Source of the DNA: Brachionus rotundiformis | Taxonomy: Eukaryota; Rotifera; Eurotatoria; Ploima; Brachionidae | Length of the DNA stretch: 20,494 nucleotides | NCBI GenBank assembly: GCA_016802295.1 | Contig: JAESIW010000129.1 | Span: 532,794 to 553,287, forward strand | Reading direction: 5' to 3' | Part shown: positions 9,184 to 18,405 of the stretch, one piece after another | Numbering within the stretch: position 1 is the stretch's first letter | How the letters are laid out: the number at the start of each line of letters is the position of its first letter | Translations under genes and position numbers: made by a program | The notes under the pieces: generated by a model | Told to the model about the DNA's origin: nothing | Databases searched by the model: none | The model's input: the letters and a program-made list of their open reading frames with translations, nothing else

Positions 9184-10360
9184 ATCGTATCTCCTCACAG
9201 GGATCAATTATGAGCCCACTTTTTTTTTAAATCTAGACAAAATTCTGAACAAACCTATGATTTTGCTTTTTTACTTAATTGCTTAATTTTTCTTAAAAAA
9301 TATCTTCAAATCATGTGAACTTTAAATTTTTTATGGAAATTTTTTCAAAGAGTTTAACAAAAGTCAATTACAGTGAGGAACCAAGCAGACAAAGTTCCTA
9401 AAAAGACTGACGGATTTTGTTACAGATTTTGTCCGGCGATTAGGCCTTGCAAAAGAAGTATTTAAAGTAAAAATATTAAGCTAAAAGAAAAAGAGATGCT
9501 TTATAATAGGAATATACAAGTGACAATTATTTACTAATAGTGGTTCAAAAAAAGTGACTCAGGAACTAAGGAAAAAAATTCACTTTTTTTCTCTTCTTTT
9601 AGAGACATTAAAAAAGCATGTTTTAGAGTAGACATAATTCATGAATTATCTTTTAAACAAGACACATTTTTTATAAATAATTCTAATAATGATAATTTTT
9701 GATTGAATTGCAAGCAAGTTTTTCTATTTGATGAAATACGGTAGTTATGTGAAACTCTTAGATATACATTGGTTATTTGGCACTAGGGTTTTTACGGTCT
9801 TAAAATCACTTAAACTTACGTAATTTTACGATATTTTTCGAAAAAACTGGCAAAAACATAAAGACCAAAAAGAAGCCAATTTTCAAGCAATTTTTAAGAA
9901 TTTTTAGAAAATTTCAAAAAAAATTTACACTTTTATAACGTAAATTTACGTAAAATTCGAGTTGATAAGATTTTATAAAAAAAATGGTAAAATACAGCAA
10001 AAATCTTTATTTTAATAAATCAATTTGTTTTTGTTTGTTTTTAAAGTTCTGTTTTAGTTTCACTTTTGTGGTTGCACCTTCACGAAAACAAGAAAAGACT
10101 AATACATAGATAAAATTTTTTAATAGAAAAGTCATCTGAAAATGGAATGTTTTAAACAGATAAAGAATGGCTGTCATATTAGTCCCTGGTGTAATTTTGA
10201 AATATTTAAGTCTTGATCTATGAAAAAATTTTTTAACATGTTTTTTATCTAATTTAGATAAGATGGATGATTGTTTTCATTACAGTTAAGAAAAAAACTA
10301 ATTTTTTTAGATATTAATTGTTAAAACAACATTCCTAGATCAATCGAATAAATTAAAAAA
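9184..10360. other. Non-coding stretch between the MITE and the small spliced gene candidate
   Basis: No gene recognised. It holds a pair of similar words, TTACGTAATTTTACG (9816-9830) and the perfect palindrome ACGTAAATTTACGT (9938-9951), listed separately. The last 300 bases may include the promoter of the candidate at 10361. Confidence 0.4.
9938..9951. repeat. 14-bp perfect palindrome ACGTAAATTTACGT
   Basis: It reads the same on both strands. A 14-of-15 match to its extended form lies at 9816-9830, about 108 bp to the left, so the two could pair or mark the edges of a small element. It could equally be a binding site for a dimeric bZIP-like factor (ACGT core). Function unproven. Confidence 0.45.
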
Positions 10361-10737
10361 ATGAGTCAAAATAACCATAATAACCACGAATGGAGACAAC
10401 ATACAAACAGGTTATTCTAAATTAAAAATTTTAATTTTTTCTTAAAAACTTTACTTATATTTAATAGATAATGGCAATAATGAGGAAAAAAACTTTGAAT
10501 TTTCCAACAGTTATCATTATTTCAATGATAATGGCTCTTATAACAGTAATTTAAAAAAAGGCAAATTTTGAATTTGTATTAATTAATAAAAAATTTATAA
10601 CAGATAATTCACAAATGAGTTCTCCAAGCAGTACTACCTGGAATGCTTCTTGTTTTCATAATGGTCAATATGGTTTTAATAGATTCCTGGCTGGTTCAAT
10701 TGAAAGATCAATTAGCATAATTTCTAAGAGTGTTTAA
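10361..10737 (+). CDS. Candidate small spliced gene, unknown function; exons about 10361-10410 (or 10361-10364), 10468-10545, 10604-10737
   Basis: Two short segments with coding-like, Asn/Ser-rich content are joined by a clean 57-bp intron (TATAACA|GTAATT...TTATAACAG|AT). Exon 10468-10545 gives DNGNNEEKNFEFSNSYHYF and exon 10604-10737 gives SSPSSTTWNASCFHNG, then QYGFNRFLAGSIERSISIIS, ending KSV-TAA at 10735-10737, with AATAAA at 10828. The upstream piece starts ATG (10361) MSQNNHNNHEWRQHTN and has an equally plausible 57-bp intron (AACAG|GTTATT...TTAATAG), but joining there puts a TAA in frame. A weak donor after ATGA (10364|GTCAAA) would keep the frame and give 71 aa. No domain, signal peptide or family recognised. 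It converges on the caskin 3' end. Confidence 0.4.
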
Positions 10738-10827
10738 AAAATTATTTCAGAATTAATTTCAACAAATTCAAAAATTTTTGATTTTTTTTTAAAGAAAAAA
10801 TTTATTTTGTCTTAAATTTAATCTTAA

Positions 10828-10833
10828 AATAAA
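10828..10833 (+). promoter_or_regulatory. Possible poly(A) signal of the small spliced gene
   Basis: AATAAA about 90 bases after the stop at 10737, on the plus strand, and about 75 bases short of the caskin poly(A) signal that points the other way. The two transcripts would end almost back to back. Confidence 0.3.
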
Positions 10834-10907
10834 AACAACTAATTAAATTTTATTTTAAAAATAAAATCAAAATTAACTTCTTAGATGAAAAAAGAAAATT
10901 ATACAAA

Positions 10908-10913
10908 TTTATT
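10908..10913 (-). promoter_or_regulatory. Poly(A) signal of the caskin gene
   Basis: AATAAA on the minus strand 13 bases after the caskin stop codon, implying a very short 3' UTR. Confidence 0.5.
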
Positions 10914-10925
10914 AAATAGAAAATT

Positions 10926-13900
10926 TTAAGTGCTAAAGCTGTTGTCATAGTCGAGCATATTGTCCAATTGCTTGTTCAAATCGCACAGCATTGAATCGAT
11001 ATCGTTCAAAATACCTTCATCGGTTCTCAATGGCAACACTTGGCTTTTATTGAACATATTTACATTTTTAATTTGATTTGGTTTGTTAAAAACCGAGCTT
11101 AATTTAAAATTTGAATTTATTTTGTTAAATGTGCCTTCCAAGTCTTCATTTAGATTTAGGTATCGACGAGGTGATTTTGGTTTCATGGGCTCATCCAATG
11201 GAATGCTAATTAGCGGCATCGGAGGTGGTGTTGGTGGCACCAGAATTGAAGTGACATCAAAATATTTATTTTTTGGACTTAACGAGCTTGGTGAAATAGA
11301 ACTCGAGCTCGAGCCAGATTGTTGATCGATCTTTTTGCCGAAACTTCTTGGCAATGTTGCATAAGAAACAATCGGCTCTTTGGGAAGGACGATTGAAGAT
11401 ACTCTTGGAGGCAGTGGAGGTTGAATTTTTGACCTATCTTTTCTGCAACTTCTTTGATCCAAATTTTCCAGACTTTTTGCCAAATTATTGAATTGTAGAG
11501 ACAAAGGAGCTTTTTGCTCCTCTGGACTTTTTAGCTCTAGTTTTTTTAGCTTTTTGCAAATAAAAATCAATTTTTTTTGATGACCTAACTTTTTGATGCC
11601 CAGATCTTCGAGGTCCTCCCAACTCACAGTATTCAAAAATTCAGAGAAAGACTCATAAAGCTGACTTAACTGTGGTAAATAATGGTCCAGATGTATCAAT
11701 TTCAAGAGATCTTCAATACTGGTTATATTGGTCAAGTATTCGTCTAATTTAGCCTCAATTTCTGATATATCTAATTGTACAATGGCTTTTTTTATTCGTT
11801 CTCTGTGTCCTGGATCTGAGATGCCAATGGCACATAAATCAGCCGGACAGCATTTTGTTATAGTTATCAAATCATAACCAGACTTGACAAAATTTTCATA
11901 ATAATATTCCATGTGAATCTCTTTAAGCCAGCTGAAAATTATTTGGCTATCGGTCATTCCCATTTTGAGCATATGAGCCACGTTTTTGATACCACATGCA
12001 CTTTTTAGGTCAATTTCCGCATTGCCTTCCAGTGTTTCATTAAATCTTTTTTTATTAGTATAAGAACTTGACGATGAAGAGGACAATGAAGAAGAAGATG
12101 GTGATAAATTTATTTTTTGCACTTTGGAAATCTTGTCCAAATTAGAGCTGCTCAAATAAATTGATTGTTCGGTGATGGAATCAGATTCGTTTAGCTTCAG
12201 CAGGGAGTTAGTTGAGGAAGTGATAAATGATTTTTTTGATTGTAACAGGCCATTATCTATCAATTGTACATAATCACTAGGGAAATATCCACTTCTGGTT
12301 GTATAGTTCGACTTATCCAAGATAAAACCACGCCAGTTCTGGTTTGATTTATCCAATACGGTAATAATCTCATTGGCGCCAAAGTTAAGGGCTCCTGCGT
12401 GAGTCGAATTGTTTGCTATTAGACTCACTGCGTTTACCGATTGGGAAAATTCTCTAATTAAGCATTTGATGTCATTTCCAATTTTTTGTTTGATAACCAC
12501 ATCAAAAGCTGACTGATTGTTCGAATTTTTCAGGTTGATATTGATTCCGCATTCCAGCAAGAGCTTGACTGTTTGCAGTCGTCCGGCACGACATGCCTCA
12601 TGCAAAGCAGAGCCCTCAGAAGTAGTGAAATTTAATTCTACAAGATTGTAGATTAGAATCAGGCGAATTATGTCGTCGTGGCCATTTTTGGCCGCGATTG
12701 ACAAACATTTGTTGGAAAATTTTTTAATTAGTTCAAGTTTGTCTCCATTGAGGCAAAATTTAATAAATAGATCGACCAATTTTGTTTTGCCAAGCTCGCA
12801 AGCGAGCTCAAAAGGCGTGTAGCCGGAACTGTTTTGACTGGCAAGACTGAAATAGCCACCATTTGAGAGCAGTAGAACTATTATTTGATCCGATGCGATC
12901 AAGTGAGTCATGTAATACTGAACTGATGTATGTAGTGGTGTTTCATTTTTGAAATTTGGTTCGTTTGGACTTATACCATATTGAATAAATAATGCTACAA
13001 TGTCTAGTCGATTGCTTTGAATTGCGTAATGTAGCGGAGTGTATCCATTCGAATCTTTGGGATCAAGTTGGGCTCCGCATTCCACCAAAAGTTTGACTAA
13101 GTCTAAGCTACCAATTAGAGATGCTTGATGCAAGCAGGTCAACCTTTTTCAAAGTTTAATTTAATTAATCCAAATTTTTAATTATCATTATATTTATGTT
13201 TAAATATTTAAAAAAATTTCTCTGTTAATTAAATAATTATTACCCTGCTAGTAAATTAGTTTTGGCAAAAATTTCAAAACTAAATGGCCAGCCATGTCCT
13301 ATTTAATTAAATATACAGTAAAATTTAATAAAACATATTCTATATCATCAAATAATTAAACATAAACATAGATAAATAATAATTTAAATTCTAAAGACTA
13401 TTTCATACCCAGATTCGTTCTGAAAATTTACATTTATCTTTGACTTAAGTGTTTGATAACTTGTTAGACCACCTTCTGGAAAAAAAAAAATTAATTTTAA
13501 AAATATGTAAAATTATTTTCATGCATTAATAAAAAATAAAGCATTCATTAGTTAATTATTTATTATATTTTTAGACAAGTTTGTTCCTATCACAAAGATG
13601 ACCATAATAACAGCTCAATGCCACGAATTTGTGATCTAAATAATTTTCTTCTATTTCTACATATCCACCAGGTCCAGCCATGTAAGAAATCTGATCTCGA
13701 TTCGAGTTACGTGGAAGGTAAAACACAATATTTCGACATTGGAGCTCATTTTTACAATAAAGAAATATTTTAAATGAGTCCAGCGGAAATTCGCTTATGT
13801 CTGACTTTTTAGATTGAAAATAGGTGATACCACCCCATGGAGGACTAAGAAAAATTATGTCTGGCTTCACTGTTAGAACTTTATGAAGATTGAAAAAGTC

Positions 13901-14638
13901 CTCCAAAACAAAGCTGACTTTGTGAGAGTGTTCATAAATTTCGGCATTGTGGTGAGCACATTGTAGCTTCTTAAAATCATGGTCACAAGAAATCACATGA
14001 TCAAAATATTTGGCAAATTGAATGGTATTACCACCGGCACCGCAAAACGCATCCAAAACAACCAAATCAGACCTAGAGCCCATTTGTAGATAGCATTTTT
14101 GGGCAATGTGCTCGCCGATCATTTCAGGTGTGACCGAGTACCAACTTTCCACATCCATCAAAATACCATTGTCAAATTTTTTAAATAGCTGATAGCGTCT
14201 TTTGTAGAATTTTTTCATCTTGCGACTTATGGCTATCTGTTTATAAGATTTTTGTATATTTGCCTTAAATATATCAAAGTCAAAGGTGTCCTTATTCGCT
14301 GAATGCATCTTTTGTTTTTGGCAAAAAAATCAAAAAAAGGAAAAAGTTAGAAATTTCAAATCACGTGAGCACAGCAAAGCAAACAGAGTATATGAATTAC
14401 CAATAGAGAAATTCTTTTTTTTCTTCATAAAGTGTCTATCCACACTAAAAGATCTGGTTCCTGTAGATTATTATTATTTTTTATTTTTTGAATAGGATTT
14501 TTATTTTTATTAAGCAAACTACTCACTATGTTCGGATTTTTTAATTGACGAGCTATTTTTTGCCAACAGCTTCACTGCTTGGCCAACATCTCCATTTTTT
14601 ATTGAGTCAAATAAATTAACTTCTTTCATTCCCATCAT
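10926..14638 (-). CDS. CASKIN: Caskin homologue, ankyrin-SH3-SAM-SAM scaffold; exons 14638-14527, 13475-13409, 13143-10926
   Basis: The joined frame gives 798 aa. Exon 1 (VNLFDSIKNGDVGQAVKLLA) matches the caskin N-terminus; the donor is A|GTGAGT. A 67-bp exon 2 (acceptor TTTTTCCAG) supplies SKINVNFQNESG, which completes the first ankyrin repeat. The phases fit (1, then 2). Domains: about six ankyrin repeats (5-290; GYTPLHYA, ETPLHTS, GSALHEACRAGR), SH3 about 298-356 without the ALYDY motif but with Trp and GYFPSDYV, a Ser-rich linker, SAM1 460-520, SAM2 530-596, proline-rich 633-703 (IQPPLPPR, VPPTPPPMP), and a helical tail (DIDSMLCDLNKQLDNML) like the caskin tail. In vertebrates caskins are synaptic scaffolds that bind CASK, LAR phosphatases and Nck/Abi partners; Drosophila Ckn acts with LAR in axon guidance. 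I do not see the vertebrate EEIWVLR CASK-binding motif. It is shorter than vertebrate caskins. Intron 1 contains TGS1. Confidence 0.93.
13559..13564 (-). promoter_or_regulatory. Poly(A) signal of the nested TGS1 gene
   Basis: AATAAA on the minus strand, 7 bases after the TGS1 stop and 84 bases before caskin exon 2. If used, it ends the transcript inside caskin intron 1; full caskin mRNA requires it to be bypassed. Confidence 0.5.
13571..14308 (-). CDS. TGS1: Trimethylguanosine synthase (snRNA/snoRNA cap hypermethylase), intronless, nested in caskin intron 1
   Basis: Complete 245-aa frame. TGS1 converts the 7-methylguanosine cap of snRNAs, snoRNAs and telomerase RNA to 2,2,7-trimethylguanosine with S-adenosylmethionine, in the nucleus and nucleolus. 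Visible signatures: FYKRRYQLFKKFDNGI (34-49) and WYSVTPEMIGEHIA (56-69), both diagnostic of the family; SAM-binding motif I VLDAFCGAGGNTIQFA (84-99); acidic strand-2 end CDHD (108-111); NAEIY (121-125); EDF (136-138); and the catalytic SPPWGG (155-160), whose Trp stacks on the m7G base in human TGS1. The length is close to the minimal catalytic domain, as in yeast, without the long N-terminus of vertebrate TGS1. All key residues are present, so it is probably active. Start is the first ATG, preceded by AAAAG; a TCACGTGA box lies 53 bases upstream. Confidence 0.95.
   Translation of the reverse strand: MHSANKDTFDFDIFKANIQKSYKQIAISRKMKKFYKRRYQLFKKFDNGILMDVESWYSVTPEMIGEHIAQKCYLQMGSRSDLVVLDAFCGAGGNTIQFAKYFDHVISCDHDFKKLQCAHHNAEIYEHSHKVSFVLEDFFNLHKVLTVKPDIIFLSPPWGGITYFQSKKSDISEFPLDSFKIFLYCKNELQCRNIVFYLPRNSNRDQISYMAGPGGYVEIEENYLDHKFVALSCYYGHLCDRNKLV
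14361..14368. promoter_or_regulatory. Palindromic E-box TCACGTGA upstream of TGS1
   Basis: A perfect 8-bp palindrome with the CACGTG core bound by bHLH-zip factors (USF, Myc/Max, MITF/TFE types). It sits 53 bases before the TGS1 ATG in a small G+C-richer patch, so it is a good candidate promoter element for a gene that must start within another gene's intron. A single site, not proven. Confidence 0.4.
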
Positions 14639-14646
14639 AGACTCAT
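14635..14646 (-). other. Tiny upstream ORF overlapping the caskin start
   Basis: The minus strand reads ATGAGTCTATGATGGGAATG: a three-codon ORF (Met-Ser-Leu-stop) whose TGA overlaps the first two caskin ATGs (14638 and 14635), with a third in-frame ATG at 14629. It may lower or redirect initiation. Whether 14646 lies in the mature mRNA depends on the 5' end; a possible 3' splice site (TTTCTATTTAG, exon from 14661) would include it. Confidence 0.4.
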
Positions 14647-14661
14647 TTTTTAAACAAAAAT

Positions 14662-14672
14662 CTAAATAGAAA
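14662..14672 (-). promoter_or_regulatory. Possible 3' splice site just before caskin coding start
   Basis: TTTCTATTTAG on the minus strand ends 24 bases before the caskin ATG. It could end a 5' UTR intron or accept a trans-spliced leader. An (AT)n run sits directly upstream. Confidence 0.3.
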
Positions 14673-14676
14673 ATAA

Positions 14677-14695
14677 ATATATATATATATATATT
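14677..14695. repeat. (AT)n microsatellite
   Basis: About nine AT units, 40 bases upstream of the caskin start codon. Likely length-polymorphic. Confidence 0.7.
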
Positions 14696-14704
14696 ATTTA
14701 ACAA

Positions 14705-17434
14705 AGCTCGTAAATCTAGTGCTTTTATTAAAGAATATTTAAACTTGATTTGAATTTCAAAATAGAAAACTTAAATCCAAGCTTTTCCTTAAAGATATTT
14801 AAATTGTGTTTTTTATTGTTGTTTACACAAGTTGCCTATTCGGCATCCGGCAAAAAATTGTGAAAATTTTAAATATGCTAATTCATTTGTCTAAGCTAGC
14901 ACTCTCATTAAATTGACCATTAATCTAATTCAAGCATTAAAAGGAAACAATTAGAGTTATTAATTGTCTAACTAAAAAATTGCCTCTCAAAAAAATTAAA
15001 CTTTTATTTTATTGTAGAATTCAAGTAGGCTACATTCGTCTACATATTTTGGCTATCAAGTTTCCCTCATTGACCAACACATATTCAATTAAGAAACAAA
15101 CATATTTTTTTAAATATGAGAACTAATGTTTTTATAAAGCTGATGGAATTTAAAGATAATTTTTTTGCTCTAAAATAAAATTTAAATTAGCATTCTTTTA
15201 ATTTAGAAATAATTAAACAGAAAATTGTGCTAAATAGCTGAATTTAATTTAGTTGGTTTGTGCTTGGGCATACGAAATTAAATTTAAGACGATTGTTATT
15301 AATAAATCATCTAGACTGGATTTTTCTAGCACAATTCAATATTTTGAGTATAAACAAAGAAGTAATTTAAGATAACTTGTTGGTCACCTGTTCTGATCGG
15401 AAACAAAGCTCGATCGCCCCAAGAGAATACACTACTTGAAGAAGACTTGAAAATTCATTAATCATTAAAAGTATTTTGGACTTATTTTCAACCGAGATAA
15501 ATAGTCTGAGCTAGTCCATTCTTCACTTAATTTAAATTTACATCTCAAATTAAATTGATCGATTTGCACGAAAATAATGTCCACTGGGACAACATTAGCG
15601 TGCTATTAATGTACCTGGAGGGCTTTGGTAAAATTACTAACTAATGTGGACATTAAAAGTAAATAGTACTCAGTCTAGATGATAGCTCGCCGACCACATT
15701 GAACCTAAAATTTATCCTCTACTTGATTATCTTTGTTTACCAGGAGAAAACTATTTGTAAAAATATACAAAAGTAGCAAAAAATAAAAGTTTTTATTAAA
15801 TTTCTTGGCATAGTGATCATTTGTTTTTAATGCAAACAAGACTCGAGCAAAAATAACAAAAGAAAAACTTGAAATTGTTAACTTGGCTGCCTTAAATCAG
15901 GCTATCTTGTTTGTTCAAAGACTCAAGACTCGAGAAATTTGAAAAGATTACGAAAATTTTGCATTAAATAATTCTTATTTTTTTATTAATAAAATTTAGA
16001 ATTCAATTACCAAGTTAAATAATATATCACTAATAGAAACTCGTTTTTATCTGCGTGGTATTTTACACAAAATTTAGCTTTCAACATGACCTAAATTGGC
16101 CTCAAAAAGCCAATACTAAGATCGGTAATATGTTTTTCATCTAAGTTAAAATCAAGAGATACCGATTGAATATATCAAATTTTAAAATTTAATCTAGTAT
16201 CATGTTATAAAGTCGTCAAGTCACATTTATGCCTAATTTTGAATCGGTTGTATTCAGGTCAATTAAAAAAGTTACTTTTTCTATTGATTATTAGTAGGCT
16301 AGAACTACAGACTTAATTAATTAAAATTTTTTTCCATAAATATTTTAATTTGAACATTTCTAATTAAAAATAATATCCTCCTATTTAATTCTGAAATTGC
16401 TGTTAAATGGGATGGTACTCTTTGATTTCAAGTACCTTAAGATGCCTCAATCAAAAAGAGGTCGATGAGGGTATTAGAAGAAAACAGGGTTCTTAATGAT
16501 AAAAAATAATATAAAATTTATTCGCGTAATAAAATCAAAATTTGAATAATTTAATAAAAAGCTAATTTGGTTTTTTGATTGAAATCGTTAATTGCTCGTT
16601 CAGAAATGGAACTAATTTAATTACTTGAATTGTTTTACAATCCCTAAATTCTATTGTCACTATTTAAAGTTATCATTAAACTTTTTCCTATATCTTTAAA
16701 AAATTAAACTTTTAAAAAAAATATTTGGATGGATGCGAAATCGTTTAGTTATAATTGACCAAAAATAGTTGAATAATGAATGTTTTTTTAGATGATAGTG
16801 AACATAATTTTGAGTAAACTAAAGCTGTAATCATTCGGTAGATTAAAGGTATGACAATAATTAAATGACATTCTGGTTTTGTTTGTATTTGCCAAGTTTG
16901 CCAAATAAATTTCTCAAAATTAGCACATAATTCATTTTATACAAGAGCTAAATGAGAGAAAAAGGCTCGAAGGTTTATTTTTATAAAGTCAATTAAAACA
17001 AATTTTAAAAGGAAATAAAAATTAATTATAAAAAATTAGAGAAAAATACTATTTGCTTGTCATGGAATAAGTAATTACCAAATTAATTTCTATTAAATTC
17101 ACTTTTAAGTTGTTATTTTATAAAACAAGAAAAAGTCTTAGTTTCTCTTTAGACAAAAGATAAAATTTAAACTATTCAAATATATTCTATCCTAAAACTA
17201 TATAAAGTTATATTTAGTTTAAGATTTTGTTGTGCTATTATTTTTATTTGAACGGTTTTGTTATAGAAAAAGTAAAAATAATTTAAAAGTAAAACTTATT
17301 GTCGCTCCGCTGGCCATTTAAAACACAAATTAATTACAATTTAGAGAAAAAATTGGGAATAAAAATCAATTAATTATCCCTTTAAAAATTAATAATTTAA
17401 AAATTATTTGACAACAACAACAAAAAGATTTTAA
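14705..17434. other. Long non-coding stretch upstream of caskin
   Basis: No open frame with family resemblance. A somewhat G+C-richer patch (15370-15730) carries a nested inverted repeat at 15575-15655, listed separately. Other small hairpins: TTGGC..GCCAA near 16095 and GGTACT..AGTACC near 16412. It probably includes caskin promoter sequence. No RNA gene recognised. Confidence 0.45.
15575..15655. repeat. Nested inverted repeat, TAATGTCCAC ... GTGGACATTA
   Basis: A perfect 10-bp inverted repeat (15575-15584 and 15646-15655) encloses a second, inner pair ACATTA (15592-15597) and TAATGT (15607-15612). The word TAATGT or its complement thus occurs four times in 81 bp. It can fold as a two-storey hairpin. 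It may be a structured RNA, a tiny element or a clustered protein-binding site; I cannot tell. Confidence 0.5.
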
Positions 17435-17563
17435 CTATACAAAACACTTAACAAATACCGTAAATTTATTTTTTTTAATTCCATTCAAACTACACAGATA
17501 CCTATCATTTCTAGGCTCAAGTATTCCAAAAATTTTTTTGATATAAAAACCCAAAAAACTTAC

Positions 17564-17722
17564 GTAACCGAGCAAGCTATTGAAATCAAATGAATTATTT
17601 GCTTTTAATGGTATTATCGATAACATTTTAATAAAGAATAAAAATAATTTCATTAAATTAAAAAATAATGATAAAGAAAATAGAATTTTTTTATTGATTT
17701 TGGTTAATTCAATATTAATCAA
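17564..17722 (-). CDS. Candidate first exon of an unidentified secreted or membrane protein
   Basis: From ATG at 17722 the minus strand encodes 53 residues ending FDFNSLLGY, followed exactly in phase 0 by a consensus donor TTAC|GTAAGT (17563-17558). The residues include a basic start and a long hydrophobic run with an internal MKLFLFFIKMLSIIPLKA, resembling a signal peptide, then the hydrophilic NNSFDFNS. Without splicing the frame runs to 17435 (95 aa). No homology recognised and no convincing next exon found downstream; Phe/Leu/Ile-rich frames arise by chance in AT-rich DNA, so confidence is low. Confidence 0.25.
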
Positions 17723-18167
17723 TGATAAAATGATATAACACGCAGCAAATAAAACTGTGTATTAAGAATCATTTAGGCCAAATTTTTGGGCAATCGTATA
17801 ATTGAAAAATAATAAATACTAAGCAATTTCTCTTTCTAAATAACAAAACAAAACTTGAGCCAGAAAAAAAACACAATAAATAATTTTAATCATTTTATAA
17901 AGCTCTTGAAGGCCTAGCCAAGAACCAAAGCTAGCAAAATTCGTAAAGGTCTCGGTTATGTAAAATGTTTTTTTTGGTTCTTTACCTATCAGGGGTCTCG
18001 TCTTACCTAAATTTGCTTGTCATTTAAATTTAAAATTTACTCTTTTGGCAAGCATAACTTAGCCCTAATGAGCTTAAGTCTCTAAGAAAATTCAAATTGT
18101 GAGCCTAATTGGTGACTCGGTGAGCCAAGATCTGATCACTAGGTCCATTAATTTGTTTCAATCTAAA
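17723..18167. other. Non-coding stretch
   Basis: No gene seen. An inverted pair AAGAACCAAA (about 17920) and TTTGGTTCTT (about 17973) separated by some 45 bp could form a hairpin; function unknown. Confidence 0.4.
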
Positions 18168-18260
18168 ATGGCGCTTGTAAACAGCTCGAACAAAATTAAG
18201 ACATTGAACCAGACTGATAGAAGACAGGTCATAAAAAGGTATAAAAATTCAAGAATTTAA
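18168..18260 (+). CDS. Short ORF with donor-like site, doubtful
   Basis: ATG at 18168 opens MALVNSSNKIKTLNQTDRRQ, then VIKR, where a donor-like AAAAG|GTATAA (18238|18239) occurs; unspliced it ends after 30 codons at 18260. The residue mix is less AT-biased than the surroundings, which hints at coding, but the nearest acceptor (18281) creates an immediate stop and no downstream partner was found. It could be a first exon, a decayed gene piece, or chance. Confidence 0.2.
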   Translation: MALVNSSNKIKTLNQTDRRQVIKRYKNSRI

Positions 18261-18390
18261 ATATTTGCTCGATTTTTGTAGATAAAAATATGGACTGATA
18301 TGCGGCTTCATTTCTAATTAATCTATAGACTAGGTCTCCCTCTCCTCCAATTTACCTGAGATAAATATATGACACGGGCCTAGTAAACGA

Positions 18391-18405
18391 CCAGCTCGTT
18401 GCTGG
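18391..18405. repeat. Small perfect hairpin CCAGC-TCGTT-GCTGG
   Basis: A 5-bp stem with 5-base loop in a G+C-rich island (about 18375-18412) within AT-rich DNA. Not part of any tRNA that I can fold. Possibly repeat-derived. Confidence 0.35.

Noticed and set aside
11083..11325. Plus-strand open frame of 80 codons
   Set aside because: It lies antisense to the proline/serine-rich part of caskin, whose own frame has clear domains; a shadow.
14286..14495. Plus-strand open frame of 69 codons
   Set aside because: Antisense to the TGS1 upstream region and start; no motif.
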